From: an uncultured Hymenobacter sp.
GTDB lineage: Bacteria; Bacteroidota; Bacteroidia; Cytophagales; Hymenobacteraceae
Assembly: GCA_913776615.1 (NCBI GenBank)
Contig: CAJYPK010000022.1
Span: 62,001 to 126,000, forward strand
Direction: 5' to 3'
Length of the DNA: 64,000 nt
The notes beneath the pieces are model-generated. The model did no database searches. It was not told the DNA's origin and was given only the letters and a program-made list of their open reading frames with translations. Both the position numbers and the translations under genes were made by a program. This document shows, in pieces, positions 1 through 9,013 of this stretch (position 1 is its first letter; each line of letters opens with the position of its first letter).

Positions 1-180
1 TCGCTGTTGCTTCATGTACTGATCGAGTGGTGTTTTGTACTATAAACAAACTCTTTTCTGAACCTTATGTACTAAAATTTCGGCGACCATGTAGGATGCG
101 GGGCGGGCGGGGGTGTTGCTGGTCCGGGCTGAACTTGCTTTTTCGGGTGAGGGTTTGCTGAAGTACCGCTCGGAGGGGCG
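1..180. other. window start, no gene seen
   Basis: No credible reading frame lies here. The stretch is the upstream region of the first TonB receptor gene. A TAGTTTTG match to the Bacteroidota -7 box sits just after it, at 181-188, directly in front of the ATG at 192. Confidence 0.5.
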
Positions 181-191
181 TAGTTTTGAGT

Positions 192-2540
192 ATGTTCGGA
201 AAATTGCGTTGGCACGGGTTGGTAATTGCGGGATTACTGTGGCTGGCTGGCCCGCATCTGGGCTGGACGCAGGTGCGGCACCTGCTTAGCGGCACCGTGC
301 GCGGGGCCGATGGCATGGTCTTGCCGGGGGCTACCGTGGCGGTCCCCGCCTTGGGCCTGGGCACCTCTACCGAGGCCGATGGCCACTACCGCCTCGGCGT
401 ACCCGAGGGCGAGCAGCAAGTAACGGTGTCGTTCGTGGGCTACACCAGCCAGACTTTTACGCTGAATCTGCGCCGCGACCAGCAGCGCAACGTGACGCTG
501 GCCGGCAGCACCAGCGAGCTGGGCGAGGTAGTAGTGCAGGGCCAGCAGACCCTGCGCGACAAGCTGCAAACCACCCAGATGGGCGTCGAGCACCTCAGCA
601 TCCGCGAGGCCAAACTACTGCCGGCCCTCTTCGGGGAAGTCGATATTCTGAAGACCTTGCAACTCAAGCCGGGGGTGCAGAGCGGCGGCGAGGGCAGCAG
701 CGGCCTGTTCGTGCGCGGCGGCTCGGCCGACCAGAATTTGGTACTCCTCGACAACGTATTGGTGTATAATCCCAACCACTTGTTCGGCTTGTTTTCGGTC
801 TTCAACTCCGACGCCGTGCAGAGCGTGGACTTGTACAAGGCCGGGTTTCCGGCGCAGTTCGGGGGGCGGCTATCGTCGGTAGTAGACGTGAAGCTGCGCG
901 AGGGCGACCGCCAGAAATACGTGCTCACCGGCGGCATCGGGCTCATTTCGTCGCGCCTCAGCTTCGAGGGGCCGATTCGCAAGGGCAAGGGCTCGTTTAT
1001 CGTGAGCGGGCGGCGCACGTACTTCGACGTGTTTACCCGCGCCCTCAACCGGGCCAACGCGGGTAAGGAAGATTACACGCCCATTCCCGACTACTATTTC
1101 TACGACTTCAACGCCAAGGCCAACTACACGCTGGGCGAGAAAGACCAGGTGTTTTTCACCGGCTACCTGGGGCGCGACATTTTCGGCTTTACCTCGCCCA
1201 ACGGCTTCAAGGCCAATTTTACCTGGGGCAACACGCTGGGCGCACTGCGCTGGCAGCACACGTTTTCGCCCCGGCTCACGCTCAACACCACGGCCTCGGT
1301 CACGTCGTACAAATACAACCTCGGGAACAGCATCGACCAGTTCAGCTTCGACCTGGGCTCCAGCATTCGGGATTACGGCCTGCGCGCCGACCTCGACTAC
1401 GTGCCCAACGACCGGCATACGATTAAGCTGGGCGCGCTCGTCACGGCCCACAACTTTGGCGTGGGCCGCATTCAGCGCAGCGCCCAGGACAACAGCGTTA
1501 ATTTCGGGGCCGATGTCAACTACCTCGGCCAGGACGCCGCCCTCTACGCCGCCGACAACATCAAGGTAACCGACAAGCTCCAGGCCGAGCTGGGCCTGCG
1601 CGCCACCGGCTTTCGCAGCAGCCCCAACCACTTCGGCGGCCTGGAGCCCCGCGCCTCGGCCCGCTACTCGCTCACCGACAAGATTTCGCTCAAGGGCAGC
1701 TACGCGCTGATGTATCAGTACGTGCATCTGGTATCGAACTCGGGGGCCTCGCTGCCCACCGACATCTGGTACCCCTCGCGCCTATCGGTGAAGCCCGAGC
1801 GCTCGCAGCAGGTGAGCGCGGGCGGCAGCTTTTTGCTGGGCGACGGCAAGTTTTTGCTCACCAACGAGGTGTACTACAAGTGGGCGGCCAACCAAATTGA
1901 TTTCAAAGACGGCGCCCAGATTTTTGCCAACAACGACCTCGACTCGCAGTTTCTGTTCGGGCGCGGCTGGGCCTACGGCAACGAGCTCTACCTCGAAAAA
2001 AAGACCGGCAAAACCACCGGCTGGATCGGCTACACCCTGGCCTGGACCAAGCGCAATTTTCCGCCCCAGCTCGGTACTACGGGCATCAACGGGGGGCGCG
2101 ACTTTTTCCCCAACTACGACCGGCGGCACAACCTGACGGTGGTGGTCATGCACCAGCTCAATACGCGCATCTCGCTCACGGCTAGCTTCGTGTACACCAG
2201 CGGCGCGCCCACGACCCTGCCGCTGGGGCGCTTCGCCATTCAGGACATCTACCAGGGCGGCATCCAGGCCGTGCCGGTGTATCCCGACCGCAATACCTAC
2301 CGCCTCATCCCCTACCACCGCCTCGACCTGGGCATGGTGTACAAGCTGCGGCCCTCCCGCATCGGCGGCGACCGCGACCTGACTTTCAGCATTTATAACG
2401 CTTACAATCGCCGCAATGCTTATTTCATTTATTTTGACCAGGTGCGCGACAAGGCTACCGACAAGATAACGGGCTTCCGGGCGCAGCAGGTATCGCTGTT
2501 TCCGCTCATTCCTTCTATCACGTACAATTTCAAACTCTGA
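192..2540 (+). CDS. TonB-dependent receptor with carboxypeptidase-like regulatory domain
   Basis: Outer-membrane active transporter of about 782 residues. A signal peptide (MFGKLRWHG... to about residue 25) is followed by a carboxypeptidase-regulatory-like beta-sandwich (about 30-110, with GTVRGADG and GEQQVTVSFVGY), a plug domain (about 130-235, with LFVRGGSADQNLVLLDNV) and a beta-barrel ending in the usual aromatic/hydrophobic C-terminus (ITYNFKL). I chose the ATG at 192; a TTG two codons upstream would also be in frame. The next gene is a DUF4249 lipoprotein, the usual partner of this receptor subclass, but they are separated by repeat elements. The substrate cannot be told from sequence. 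The stop codon is the first three bases of a repeat element. Confidence 0.9.
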   Translation: MFGKLRWHGLVIAGLLWLAGPHLGWTQVRHLLSGTVRGADGMVLPGATVAVPALGLGTSTEADGHYRLGVPEGEQQVTVSFVGYTSQTFTLNLRRDQQRNVTLAGSTSELGEVVVQGQQTLRDKLQTTQMGVEHLSIREAKLLPALFGEVDILKTLQLKPGVQSGGEGSSGLFVRGGSADQNLVLLDNVLVYNPNHLFGLFSVFNSDAVQSVDLYKAGFPAQFGGRLSSVVDVKLREGDRQKYVLTGGIGLISSRLSFEGPIRKGKGSFIVSGRRTYFDVFTRALNRANAGKEDYTPIPDYYFYDFNAKANYTLGEKDQVFFTGYLGRDIFGFTSPNGFKANFTWGNTLGALRWQHTFSPRLTLNTTASVTSYKYNLGNSIDQFSFDLGSSIRDYGLRADLDYVPNDRHTIKLGALVTAHNFGVGRIQRSAQDNSVNFGADVNYLGQDAALYAADNIKVTDKLQAELGLRATGFRSSPNHFGGLEPRASARYSLTDKISLKGSYALMYQYVHLVSNSGASLPTDIWYPSRLSVKPERSQQVSAGGSFLLGDGKFLLTNEVYYKWAANQIDFKDGAQIFANNDLDSQFLFGRGWAYGNELYLEKKTGKTTGWIGYTLAWTKRNFPPQLGTTGINGGRDFFPNYDRRHNLTVVVMHQLNTRISLTASFVYTSGAPTTLPLGRFAIQDIYQGGIQAVPVYPDRNTYRLIPYHRLDLGMVYKLRPSRIGGDRDLTFSIYNAYNRRNAYFIYFDQVRDKATDKITGFRAQQVSLFPLIPSITYNFKL

Positions 2541-2576
2541 CCGCGGATTTAACGGATTTAACGGATTTCGGGGATG
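2539..2576 (+). repeat. R1 repeat, single copy
   Basis: Copy of the element beginning ACCGCAGATTTAACGG and ending in GGATTTCGGGGAT. Related copies lie at 8727-8764 and 8976-9013 (inverted), and a shortened one inside the coding sequence at 57759-57786. It starts at the stop codon of the TonB receptor gene. Confidence 0.85.
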
Positions 2577-2882
2577 CGGCTGGGAAACGGGGGGAGCGAA
2601 ATGTTAGGCAGGATGGTTCACTTGATTTTCTGCTTGGCTTATTTTCCCACGTCTGTCGTGCTGAGCTCTTGTTGAGGTAGCTTAGCGCATTTGGCGCGGG
2701 AATACCTTGCTGCACTGTCTAGCCTGTCGCGTTGCTTAGCAATACAACGCGCTGTTGTATTGCTTCTGCATCTTGGCGGCGTAATCCATTCTTGACAAGA
2801 TGCTTCGCAGGCTCAGCATGACGGATGGGTAAGAGAGTTTTTTAGCTGTTGGGTGCGTACTAATTTCTTCGCTTATTTTTCT
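2577..2882. repeat. intergenic stretch with R2 repeat arms
   Basis: No gene seen. A GTGCTGAGCTC arm near 2660 and an AAGATGCTTCGCAGGCTCAGCATGAC arm (split copy of the R2 family, about 2799-2822) flank a variable middle that itself contains short inverted repeats (around 2735-2765). Other R2 copies lie at 4834-4866, 6812-6905 and 41100-41190. Confidence 0.6.
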
Positions 2883-3767
2883 ATGGCTTTATCAACTAAG
2901 CGGCTGCGGGCCGGCATTACACTGGCTGGGCTGGGACTGCTGGCGGGCTGCAAGAGCCTGCAAAACGACGTGAACGTGTCCTTGCCCTACTACGCCAACC
3001 AGCTAGTCGTAGAAGCTTATCTGCAAGACGGCGTGGTGCCGCGTCTTACCGTCACGGAGTCGGTGCCGTACCTGGACGACGGCCAGGCCGCGGCGGCGGG
3101 CTCGGTCGTGCTGCCGCTGCCCAATGGCCTGAAGGTGCAGATTCCCGCCGACGTCACCGTGACCCTGACCCTGCCCGGCGGCCGGCCGGTACCCCTGCGC
3201 TTCAGCCCCGGCCTGGACGAAACTACGGGTAAGTACTACACGCACATCGGCACCTCGCGCCTCACCATTCAGGCGGGCCAGCAGTTTGGGCTCGACGCGC
3301 AGGACAAGCGCGGGCGGCACGTCACGGGCACGGCCATCGCGCCCACGCTCATCCGCATCGACTCGACCAAGTACAAGTTCAACGACCTGACCGGCGATGA
3401 CAAGCGGGCGTATTTTCTTACCAAGTGGACCGACCCCGCCGCCACCACCGACTACTACCGCCTGATGCTGCACAAGGGCAAGCCCGCCAACAATTCGGAA
3501 ACCGACAACGACATCAGCGACCGACTGTTCAACGGGCTGCCCTATTCGCAAGTCACGCGCTACCGCTTCCGGCCCGGCGATACCGTCACGGCCACGCTCT
3601 ACCACGTCGATTCGCTGTACTACAACTTCCGGCAGTCGACGCGCGACGCCCGCAATGCCAACGGCAACCCCTTTGCGCAGCCCGCGGGCATTCGCAGCAC
3701 CGTGCAGGGCGGCCTCGGCGTTTTCACGGTGCTGGTGAGCGACAAGCGCACCGTTATTTTGAAATGA
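2883..3767 (+). CDS. DUF4249-family outer-membrane lipoprotein
   Basis: Predicted 294-residue lipoprotein. The lipobox LLAGC places the acylated cysteine near residue 23 and marks it for outer-membrane anchoring. The rest is a beta-rich extracellular domain with the GGLGVFTVLVSD C-terminal segment typical of DUF4249. Members are usually encoded next to a TonB receptor like the preceding one and may help it capture a substrate; the exact role of the family is not established. I prefer the ATG at 2883 over an in-frame GTG at 2853 because it gives a compact signal peptide. Its stop codon lies inside the palindrome that follows. Confidence 0.8.
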   Translation: MALSTKRLRAGITLAGLGLLAGCKSLQNDVNVSLPYYANQLVVEAYLQDGVVPRLTVTESVPYLDDGQAAAAGSVVLPLPNGLKVQIPADVTVTLTLPGGRPVPLRFSPGLDETTGKYYTHIGTSRLTIQAGQQFGLDAQDKRGRHVTGTAIAPTLIRIDSTKYKFNDLTGDDKRAYFLTKWTDPAATTDYYRLMLHKGKPANNSETDNDISDRLFNGLPYSQVTRYRFRPGDTVTATLYHVDSLYYNFRQSTRDARNANGNPFAQPAGIRSTVQGGLGVFTVLVSDKRTVILK

Positions 3768-3888
3768 AGCTGTTTAATAAGTAGCTCTTTCGCTTAATCC
3801 CACCCCCGGCCCCTCTCCCCAAGGGGAGGGGCCGGGGGTGGGCAGCGCCTGACCAGAACTATGAAGAGCACTTTCTAAACAGCTTCAA
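3764..3888. repeat. 125-bp palindromic element
   Basis: Outer arms TGAAGCTGTTTA...GCTCTT (3765-3790) and the inverted partner (3858-3886) flank a GC-rich near-perfect hairpin, CCCACCCCCGGCCCC... at 3799-3820 against 3823-3842. The first TGA of the left arm is the stop codon of the DUF4249 gene. Confidence 0.75.
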
Positions 3889-3929
3889 TAAAAAGCGGCG
3901 CTGCCAACGATTGGCAGCGCCGCTTTTTG
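3889..3929. terminator. bidirectional intrinsic terminator
   Basis: A 17-bp stem (AAAAGCGGCGCTGCCAA, 3891-3907, against 3911-3927) with a 3-base loop and A/T tracts on both sides. It lies between the convergent DUF4249 and nucleoside phosphorylase genes and can serve both. Confidence 0.85.
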
Positions 3930-3975
3930 GTATGCGTAGCGCGTGAGCTTCGCAAGCAGCAGGGTAAGCAGCGGG

Positions 3976-4791
3976 CTAGCCCGCCAGCACGGCCTTCATG
4001 AGCGCCGTGAGCCGCGGCTCGGCCGCGGCGGCGGCGGCCAGGATCTCGGGGAGTTGCACCGGCTTGAGCTGGCCGGGGTAGCAGAGGTCGGTGATCACCG
4101 ACACGGCTAGTACCGGCAGCCCCAGGTGGCGGGCGGCAATGACCTCGGGCACGGTGCTCATGCCCACGGCATCGGCCCCGATGGTGCGCAGGTAGCGGTA
4201 TTCGGCGGGCGTTTCGAGCATGGGGCCGGGCACGGCTACGTACACGCCGCGCTGCGTGGTGGCACCCTGCCCCAGCGCCTCGGCGGCGGCGCGGGCGCGA
4301 GCGAGCAAGTTGGCGTCGTAGGGCGCGTACATGTCGGGAAAGCGCGGGCCAAGCTCGTTGAGGTTGGGGCCGATGAGCGGGTTGGTGGGCAGCAGGTTGA
4401 TGTGGTCCTCAATGAGCATCAAATCGGAGATACCAAACTCCGGGTTGAGCCCACCCGCCGCGTTGCTCACGAAAAGCTGACTGATGCCCAGCAGCTTGAG
4501 CACCCGTACGGGCAGCACCACCTGCGGCATGGTATAGCCTTCGTAGTAGTGAAAACGGCCTTGGAGCACGGCTACCGGCTGGCCGTTGAGCGTGCCCAGC
4601 AGCAAGCGCCCGGCGTGGCTCTCCACGGTCGAAACCGGAAAATTCGGAATGTCGGCGTAACTGATTTCGTACTGCACCTCGACTTCCTTCGCCAGCGCCC
4701 CCAGGCCCGTACCGAGAATGATACCGGTGACCGGCTGGAAATTATGGGACTGCGCCTGGATATAGGCAACGGCTTCGCGGATGGCTTGCAT
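3976..4791 (-). CDS. punA: purine-nucleoside phosphorylase
   Basis: Cytosolic enzyme of purine salvage that splits purine nucleosides with phosphate into base and ribose-1-phosphate. At 271 residues it has the length of the trimeric PNP family. Motifs: phosphate-site GTGLGALA (about 27-34), HAGRLLLG, the base/ribose-site segment SNAAGGLNPEF and PGPMLETPAEYR, and the C-terminal GADAVGMSTVPEVIAA and SVITDLC. It is transcribed alone; the neighbours on both sides are separated by terminators. Confidence 0.93.
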   Translation of the reverse strand: MQAIREAVAYIQAQSHNFQPVTGIILGTGLGALAKEVEVQYEISYADIPNFPVSTVESHAGRLLLGTLNGQPVAVLQGRFHYYEGYTMPQVVLPVRVLKLLGISQLFVSNAAGGLNPEFGISDLMLIEDHINLLPTNPLIGPNLNELGPRFPDMYAPYDANLLARARAAAEALGQGATTQRGVYVAVPGPMLETPAEYRYLRTIGADAVGMSTVPEVIAARHLGLPVLAVSVITDLCYPGQLKPVQLPEILAAAAAAEPRLTALMKAVLAG

Positions 4792-4833
4792 GTGAAAAGA
4801 AATCGGTTTGGATGAGCAAAGAACTTATAAAAA

Positions 4834-4866
4834 AACGTCATGCTGAGCTTACCTCAGCATGACGTT
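4834..4866 (-). terminator. terminator hairpin of M1 peptidase gene (short R2-type repeat)
   Basis: Perfect stem AACGTCATGCTGAG / CTCAGCATGACGTT with a 5-base loop. On the minus strand it is followed by a run of T, as expected for ending the M1 peptidase transcript. The stem sequence is that of the R2 repeat arms, so a repeat seems to serve as terminator here. Confidence 0.75.
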
Positions 4867-4895
4867 CGGTTGGCTTCAGACGGCGCGGCTACGAA

Positions 4896-6767
4896 TTACT
4901 GCACCGCCAGCCGGTCGTTGCTAGGGTCGGCGTCGAGGTAGAGACCGTGCTCGAAGGCGATGGCCTGCACCGCCTTGCCCGCCGGGATAGTGATGCTAGC
5001 CTGCTGCTGATTAGCCCGCCAGAGCTCGGGCGAGCGGTGCAGGGTTTCGGTGCTGCCGTCGGCGTAGGTCACTTTCAAGTCTACCGGCACCGTGAACCCA
5101 CCCACGTTTTGGATAGTGACGACGGTACCTTGGGCGGTTTTGTCGGCCTTGGTCAGCGCCAGGTCGATGTAGCCATTGGTGAAAAACCAGTTATTGAAAA
5201 ACCAGCTCAGATCCTGGCCCGCCGCACTGCTCATCGAGTTGAAGTAATCCCACGGAATGGGGTGCTTGCCGTGCCAGCGGTTCATGTACTCGTGCAGGCA
5301 TTTTTTAAACAGCTCATCACCCAACATATCCTTGAGTGCCAAGTAGCTGAGCGAAGCCTTCCCATACGAATTATTACCGTAGCCGGCCCGCAGCTCGCTG
5401 CTGGGCGTAATGATGGGCAAATCCTGGGCCGTGCTGGGGTCGTGAATCCAGCGGTTGACGCGGAACTGCCGGTAGAGGTCATCGGCCGCCGCACCGCGCT
5501 CGCTACGCCCGATGAGCAACTCAAACGTCGTCGCCCAGCCCTCGTCCATGAAGGCGTAGCGGCTCTCGTTGATGCCCATGTAGAAAGGGAAGTACGTGTG
5601 GGCGATTTCGTGGTCCTGCACGAACTGCGCAAACTGCACGTCCTTCTCGGGGCTGTCGTTTACCATCATGGGGTATTCCATGTCGGCAAAACCCTGAAAA
5701 GCCGTCATTTTCGGAAACGGGTACGGCACGCCGGGCCAGTTGCGCGAAAACCAGCTCAGCGCGTTCTGCCCAAACTTTACCGAGGAGTGGAAGTCGGTCG
5801 TGGAGTCGGCAAAGGCCGCCTGCATGCTGGCGCGGCGCTTGGTGGCGGGGTCCACTACGACGCTGGCCGCGTCCCACACGTAATGGTCGCTGAGGCCCAG
5901 CGTCACGTCCGAGATATCGTTGGCCGTCCACACCCAGGTGTTGAAGGGCTGCTGGGCGGTGATGTTTTGCTTGGCCAGGTCGGCGGCAGTTGCCACGTGA
6001 ATTACCGCGTCGCTGGTCATGGATTTCTCCAGGCGCTTGGCGTAGGCAGGTTGCAGTACCTGCTTGGGATTTTGCAGCGTGCCGGTGGCCCACACGAGGT
6101 AGTTGGCGGGCACGCGCACGCGCAACGTGTAGTTGTTGAAGTCGTTGTAAAACTCCTTGCTATCGACGAAGGGCAGGCGGTCCCAGCCGTTGTAGTCGTC
6201 GTACACCGCGATGCGCGGGTAGAAATACGCCAGGAAATACGTCGTTTTATCAATCATCCCCTCGCGCCCGCTCTGCTCCGAGATGGGGAAGTGCCAGCTC
6301 ACGGCGAGCTTCACCGAATCGTGCGGGGCCAGCGCCTTGGGCAGGCGCACGCCCGGCGCGGTGCCCAGGTTGGCGGGTAGCTGGCGCAGTTGCCCCCCCA
6401 CCTGGAAGCTGTCAATCACCACACCCGCGGTGAGGTAAGCGGGTGCGGCGTCGCCATCGCGCGCCGCCCCGGGCTTATGAATGTTCTGGATAATGCGCAG
6501 CACCAACTGCTTCAGCGTGTCGGGGCTGTTGTTGAAGTAGGTGATGGTTTCGCGGCCCCGAATGTCGCGGGCGGGCGGCGCAGCCTGCACCGTAATGTCG
6601 TAGCGAGCCGTGTTTTGCCAATAATTGGGGCCGGGGCGGCCGTCGGCGGCGCGGGTACCCTTGGCAAAGGCACGCTTGATGTCGCGGGGTTGGTAGAGGG
6701 TGGTCTGGGCATGGGCGGCCTGGGCCAGGCCCGCCAGCACGACTAGGCTGGGGAGGATTTTCGGCAT
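4896..6767 (-). CDS. M1 family metallopeptidase
   Basis: Exported zinc aminopeptidase-like enzyme, 623 residues, with a signal peptide (MPKILPSLVVLAGLAQAAHAQ). The gluzincin zinc site is complete: HEIAH followed 18 residues later by the glutamate of MDEGWA. The exopeptidase motif appears as GFADMEYPMM in place of the classical GAMEN. An N-terminal beta-saddle domain precedes the catalytic domain, and a C-terminal beta-sandwich-like stretch ends the protein. It probably degrades peptides in the periplasm. A single-gene transcript is likely. Confidence 0.9.
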   Translation of the reverse strand: MPKILPSLVVLAGLAQAAHAQTTLYQPRDIKRAFAKGTRAADGRPGPNYWQNTARYDITVQAAPPARDIRGRETITYFNNSPDTLKQLVLRIIQNIHKPGAARDGDAAPAYLTAGVVIDSFQVGGQLRQLPANLGTAPGVRLPKALAPHDSVKLAVSWHFPISEQSGREGMIDKTTYFLAYFYPRIAVYDDYNGWDRLPFVDSKEFYNDFNNYTLRVRVPANYLVWATGTLQNPKQVLQPAYAKRLEKSMTSDAVIHVATAADLAKQNITAQQPFNTWVWTANDISDVTLGLSDHYVWDAASVVVDPATKRRASMQAAFADSTTDFHSSVKFGQNALSWFSRNWPGVPYPFPKMTAFQGFADMEYPMMVNDSPEKDVQFAQFVQDHEIAHTYFPFYMGINESRYAFMDEGWATTFELLIGRSERGAAADDLYRQFRVNRWIHDPSTAQDLPIITPSSELRAGYGNNSYGKASLSYLALKDMLGDELFKKCLHEYMNRWHGKHPIPWDYFNSMSSAAGQDLSWFFNNWFFTNGYIDLALTKADKTAQGTVVTIQNVGGFTVPVDLKVTYADGSTETLHRSPELWRANQQQASITIPAGKAVQAIAFEHGLYLDADPSNDRLAVQ

Positions 6768-6811
6768 GTTAGTTCGGGGTCATCTCTTCGGGTTCTACAT
6801 CAAAAAACGTC

Positions 6812-6906
6812 TGTCATGCTGAGCTTGCGAAGCATCTTGTCAGGTTAGAACGACTCGTTCCGGCGCGAGAAGATGCTTCGCAGGCTCAGCATGACAGACG
6901 TTTTTT
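6812..6906. repeat. R2 inverted-repeat element
   Basis: Left arm TCATGCTGAGCTTGCGAAGC followed by ATCTTG, a short spacer, then the inverted arm ending GCTCAGCATGACAGACG and a T run. Arms are about 30 bp and near-perfect. It fills most of the gap between sppA and the M1 peptidase gene and could act as terminator for sppA. Confidence 0.8.
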
Positions 6907-6945
6907 AGGCGCTGCCAACTTATTGCCACTTGACTCAGCAGGCAA

Positions 6946-8724
6946 TTACTTAATTTCCAATTCGTAGGGCAGGCGAGCCTGTACGCCGCGCATCTGCATG
7001 AGCTGCTGGTACTGATGCACGGCGGGGTAGAGCGGACCGAGCTTGGCTTGCAGCAGGCGGGCTTCGGCAGCAGCCTGGTCCTCGTCGTCGCCACCGGTGA
7101 AGCGGCTCAGGAATTTCTCCACAGCCGATTTCTGGCGCGGTAAGCGCTGCACCCGGTAGTCGTCGGCCTTGAGGTGGGCACGGCTGGCGGCGATTTTCAG
7201 GGCGTCGTCGTACGAGCCGAGCACGTCCACGAGGCCGATTTTCTTGCCCTCGCTCCCGCTCCACACGCGGCCCGAGGCGATGCGGCGCAGACGCTCCACG
7301 GGCATGTGCCGGCCCGCGGCGGCCTTGCTGGTGAAGTCGGCGTAAATCTCGTTTACCTCCAGCTGCATCTGCTGCTTTTCGTAGGGCGTGAGGGCGCGGG
7401 TGATGGTGGGCAGGTCGGAAAACTTACCCGTCGTCACGCGGTCCACGGTAATGCCGAGCTTATCGGCCAGCAGCGGCTGAATATTGGGCAGCACGCCAAA
7501 TACGCCGATGGAGCCGGTAATGGTATTGGGGTGGGCCACGATGGTATCGCAGGCCATGGCAATATAGTAGCCGCCGGAAGCCGCCACGTCGCTCATGCTG
7601 GCGATGATGGGCTTCACTTTCTTGGTGAGCACCACCTCGCGGTAGATAATGTCGGAGGCCAGCGACGAGCCACCGGGCGAGTTGATGCGCAGCACTACCG
7701 CTTTCACTTTATCGTCGAGGCGGGCCTTGCGAATGGCCTCGGCAAACTTATCGCTGCCGATGTTGTCGTCCGAGCCCTTGCCGGTTACGATATCGCCCTC
7801 GGCGTAAATGACGGCGATGCGGTTACCGCTGGTATTGCCTTCCTTTTCATCGGCCCGGCCGCTATCCTGGTAGTCGCCGAGGCTGACCACGCTGGGCTTC
7901 TTATCGGCTTTGAGGCGCAGTTTGTCGCGCAGGTAGTCCTGCACCTCGTCGTAGTAGCCGAGCTTGGTCACGAGCTTGAGGCGCAGGGCGTCCTTGGCGT
8001 TATGCACGAGCATGGAGTCGGAAATGACGTGCAGGCGCGCCACGGGAATCTTGCGGCTGTCGGCCACCTGCCCGATCATGTGGTCGTTGAGCGAGTGCAG
8101 GTATTCTACCGTCTGGTAGCGAGCCGAGTCAGAGAAGTTTTCGCGGAAAAACGGCTCCACGGCACTCTTGAACGAGCCCACCCGAAAGATGTACGGCTCG
8201 ATGCCGACTTTGTCGAACAGCCGCTTGTAAAACATCACCTCCGAGCTCAAGCCGTTGAACTCCAACGTACCCTGCGGGTGCAGGTAAATCTCATCCGCTA
8301 CCGAGGACAGATAGTAGCTTTTTTCGGACGAAATTTCGTGGTAGGCCACGATGAATTTGCCGGCCTTTTTGAAATCGAGCAGCGCGTCGCGCACTTCTTC
8401 GAGCGAGGCCATCCCGCCCTGCACCAGCTCCAGGTTGAGCAGAATGCCCTTGATGTCATCGTCGTTTTTAGCCCGGTGAATCACTTCCTTCAAGCCCACC
8501 AGGCCGATAGTCGAACCGCTGTTGCCCAGCAGGTCGGCGCTCTGCTTGCGCTCCGAGATAGGTTTATCGAGCTTCAGCTCCAATACAGAATTGCTGGCTA
8601 CCGGCTTGGTGGCCGTGCTGCTCCCAAACGCGGCCAGTAGCCCCGCCAGCAGGATAAAGCCAATGACTGAAAACAACGCCAGTCCCACTACCGTGGCTAG
8701 CACAAATTTAAAAAATTGCCTCAC
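6946..8724 (-). CDS. sppA: signal peptide peptidase SppA, 67K type
   Basis: Membrane-bound serine protease of 592 residues that digests cleaved signal peptides. An N-terminal transmembrane segment (about 5-32, FVLATVVGLALFSVIGFILLAGLL) is followed by two tandem SppA/ClpP-like domains, as in the long E. coli form. The general-base lysine lies in the N-terminal domain (SSEKSYYLSS) and the nucleophile serine in the C-terminal domain (MSDVAASGGYYIA). The start is GTG (MRQFFKF); no better ATG exists. An R1 repeat begins three bases upstream of this start, so the promoter must lie in or beyond the repeat. Confidence 0.93.
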   Translation of the reverse strand: MRQFFKFVLATVVGLALFSVIGFILLAGLLAAFGSSTATKPVASNSVLELKLDKPISERKQSADLLGNSGSTIGLVGLKEVIHRAKNDDDIKGILLNLELVQGGMASLEEVRDALLDFKKAGKFIVAYHEISSEKSYYLSSVADEIYLHPQGTLEFNGLSSEVMFYKRLFDKVGIEPYIFRVGSFKSAVEPFFRENFSDSARYQTVEYLHSLNDHMIGQVADSRKIPVARLHVISDSMLVHNAKDALRLKLVTKLGYYDEVQDYLRDKLRLKADKKPSVVSLGDYQDSGRADEKEGNTSGNRIAVIYAEGDIVTGKGSDDNIGSDKFAEAIRKARLDDKVKAVVLRINSPGGSSLASDIIYREVVLTKKVKPIIASMSDVAASGGYYIAMACDTIVAHPNTITGSIGVFGVLPNIQPLLADKLGITVDRVTTGKFSDLPTITRALTPYEKQQMQLEVNEIYADFTSKAAAGRHMPVERLRRIASGRVWSGSEGKKIGLVDVLGSYDDALKIAASRAHLKADDYRVQRLPRQKSAVEKFLSRFTGGDDEDQAAAEARLLQAKLGPLYPAVHQYQQLMQMRGVQARLPYELEIK

Positions 8725-8726
8725 AG

Positions 8727-9013
8727 GACCGCAGATTTAACGGATTAAACGGATTTCGGGGATACGCCCGCCAGCCTTCGGCGGCGGGCTGACTAGTTGG
8801 GCGGCAAGATACGGCAGGTGCATGCCGCTGGCTATATCGCGGCATGAGGATTGGCATTACGTCACTCCTGTCTCACCTGCCCGTGGGTGCTTGCGGCAGA
8901 CGGGCCGACCTCAGCGCTGGCATTGTATCATTCCCAGCCCAGCTAGGCAGCCCGCCGCCGCAGGCCGGCGAGCGTATCCCCGAAATCCATTTAATCCGTT
9001 AAATCTGCGGTCA
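8727..9013. repeat. 287-bp MITE-like element with about 75-bp terminal inverted repeats (R1 pair)
   Basis: The left arm starts GACCGCAGATTTAACGG and continues through GGATTTCGGGGATACGC into a GCGGCGGGCTG block. The right arm is its inverted copy with a few mismatches. The interior has no reading frame of interest. The right end supplies the stop codon of rarA (complement of 9011-9013), and the left end abuts the sppA start. No transposase is present, so movement would depend on one supplied elsewhere. Confidence 0.8.
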
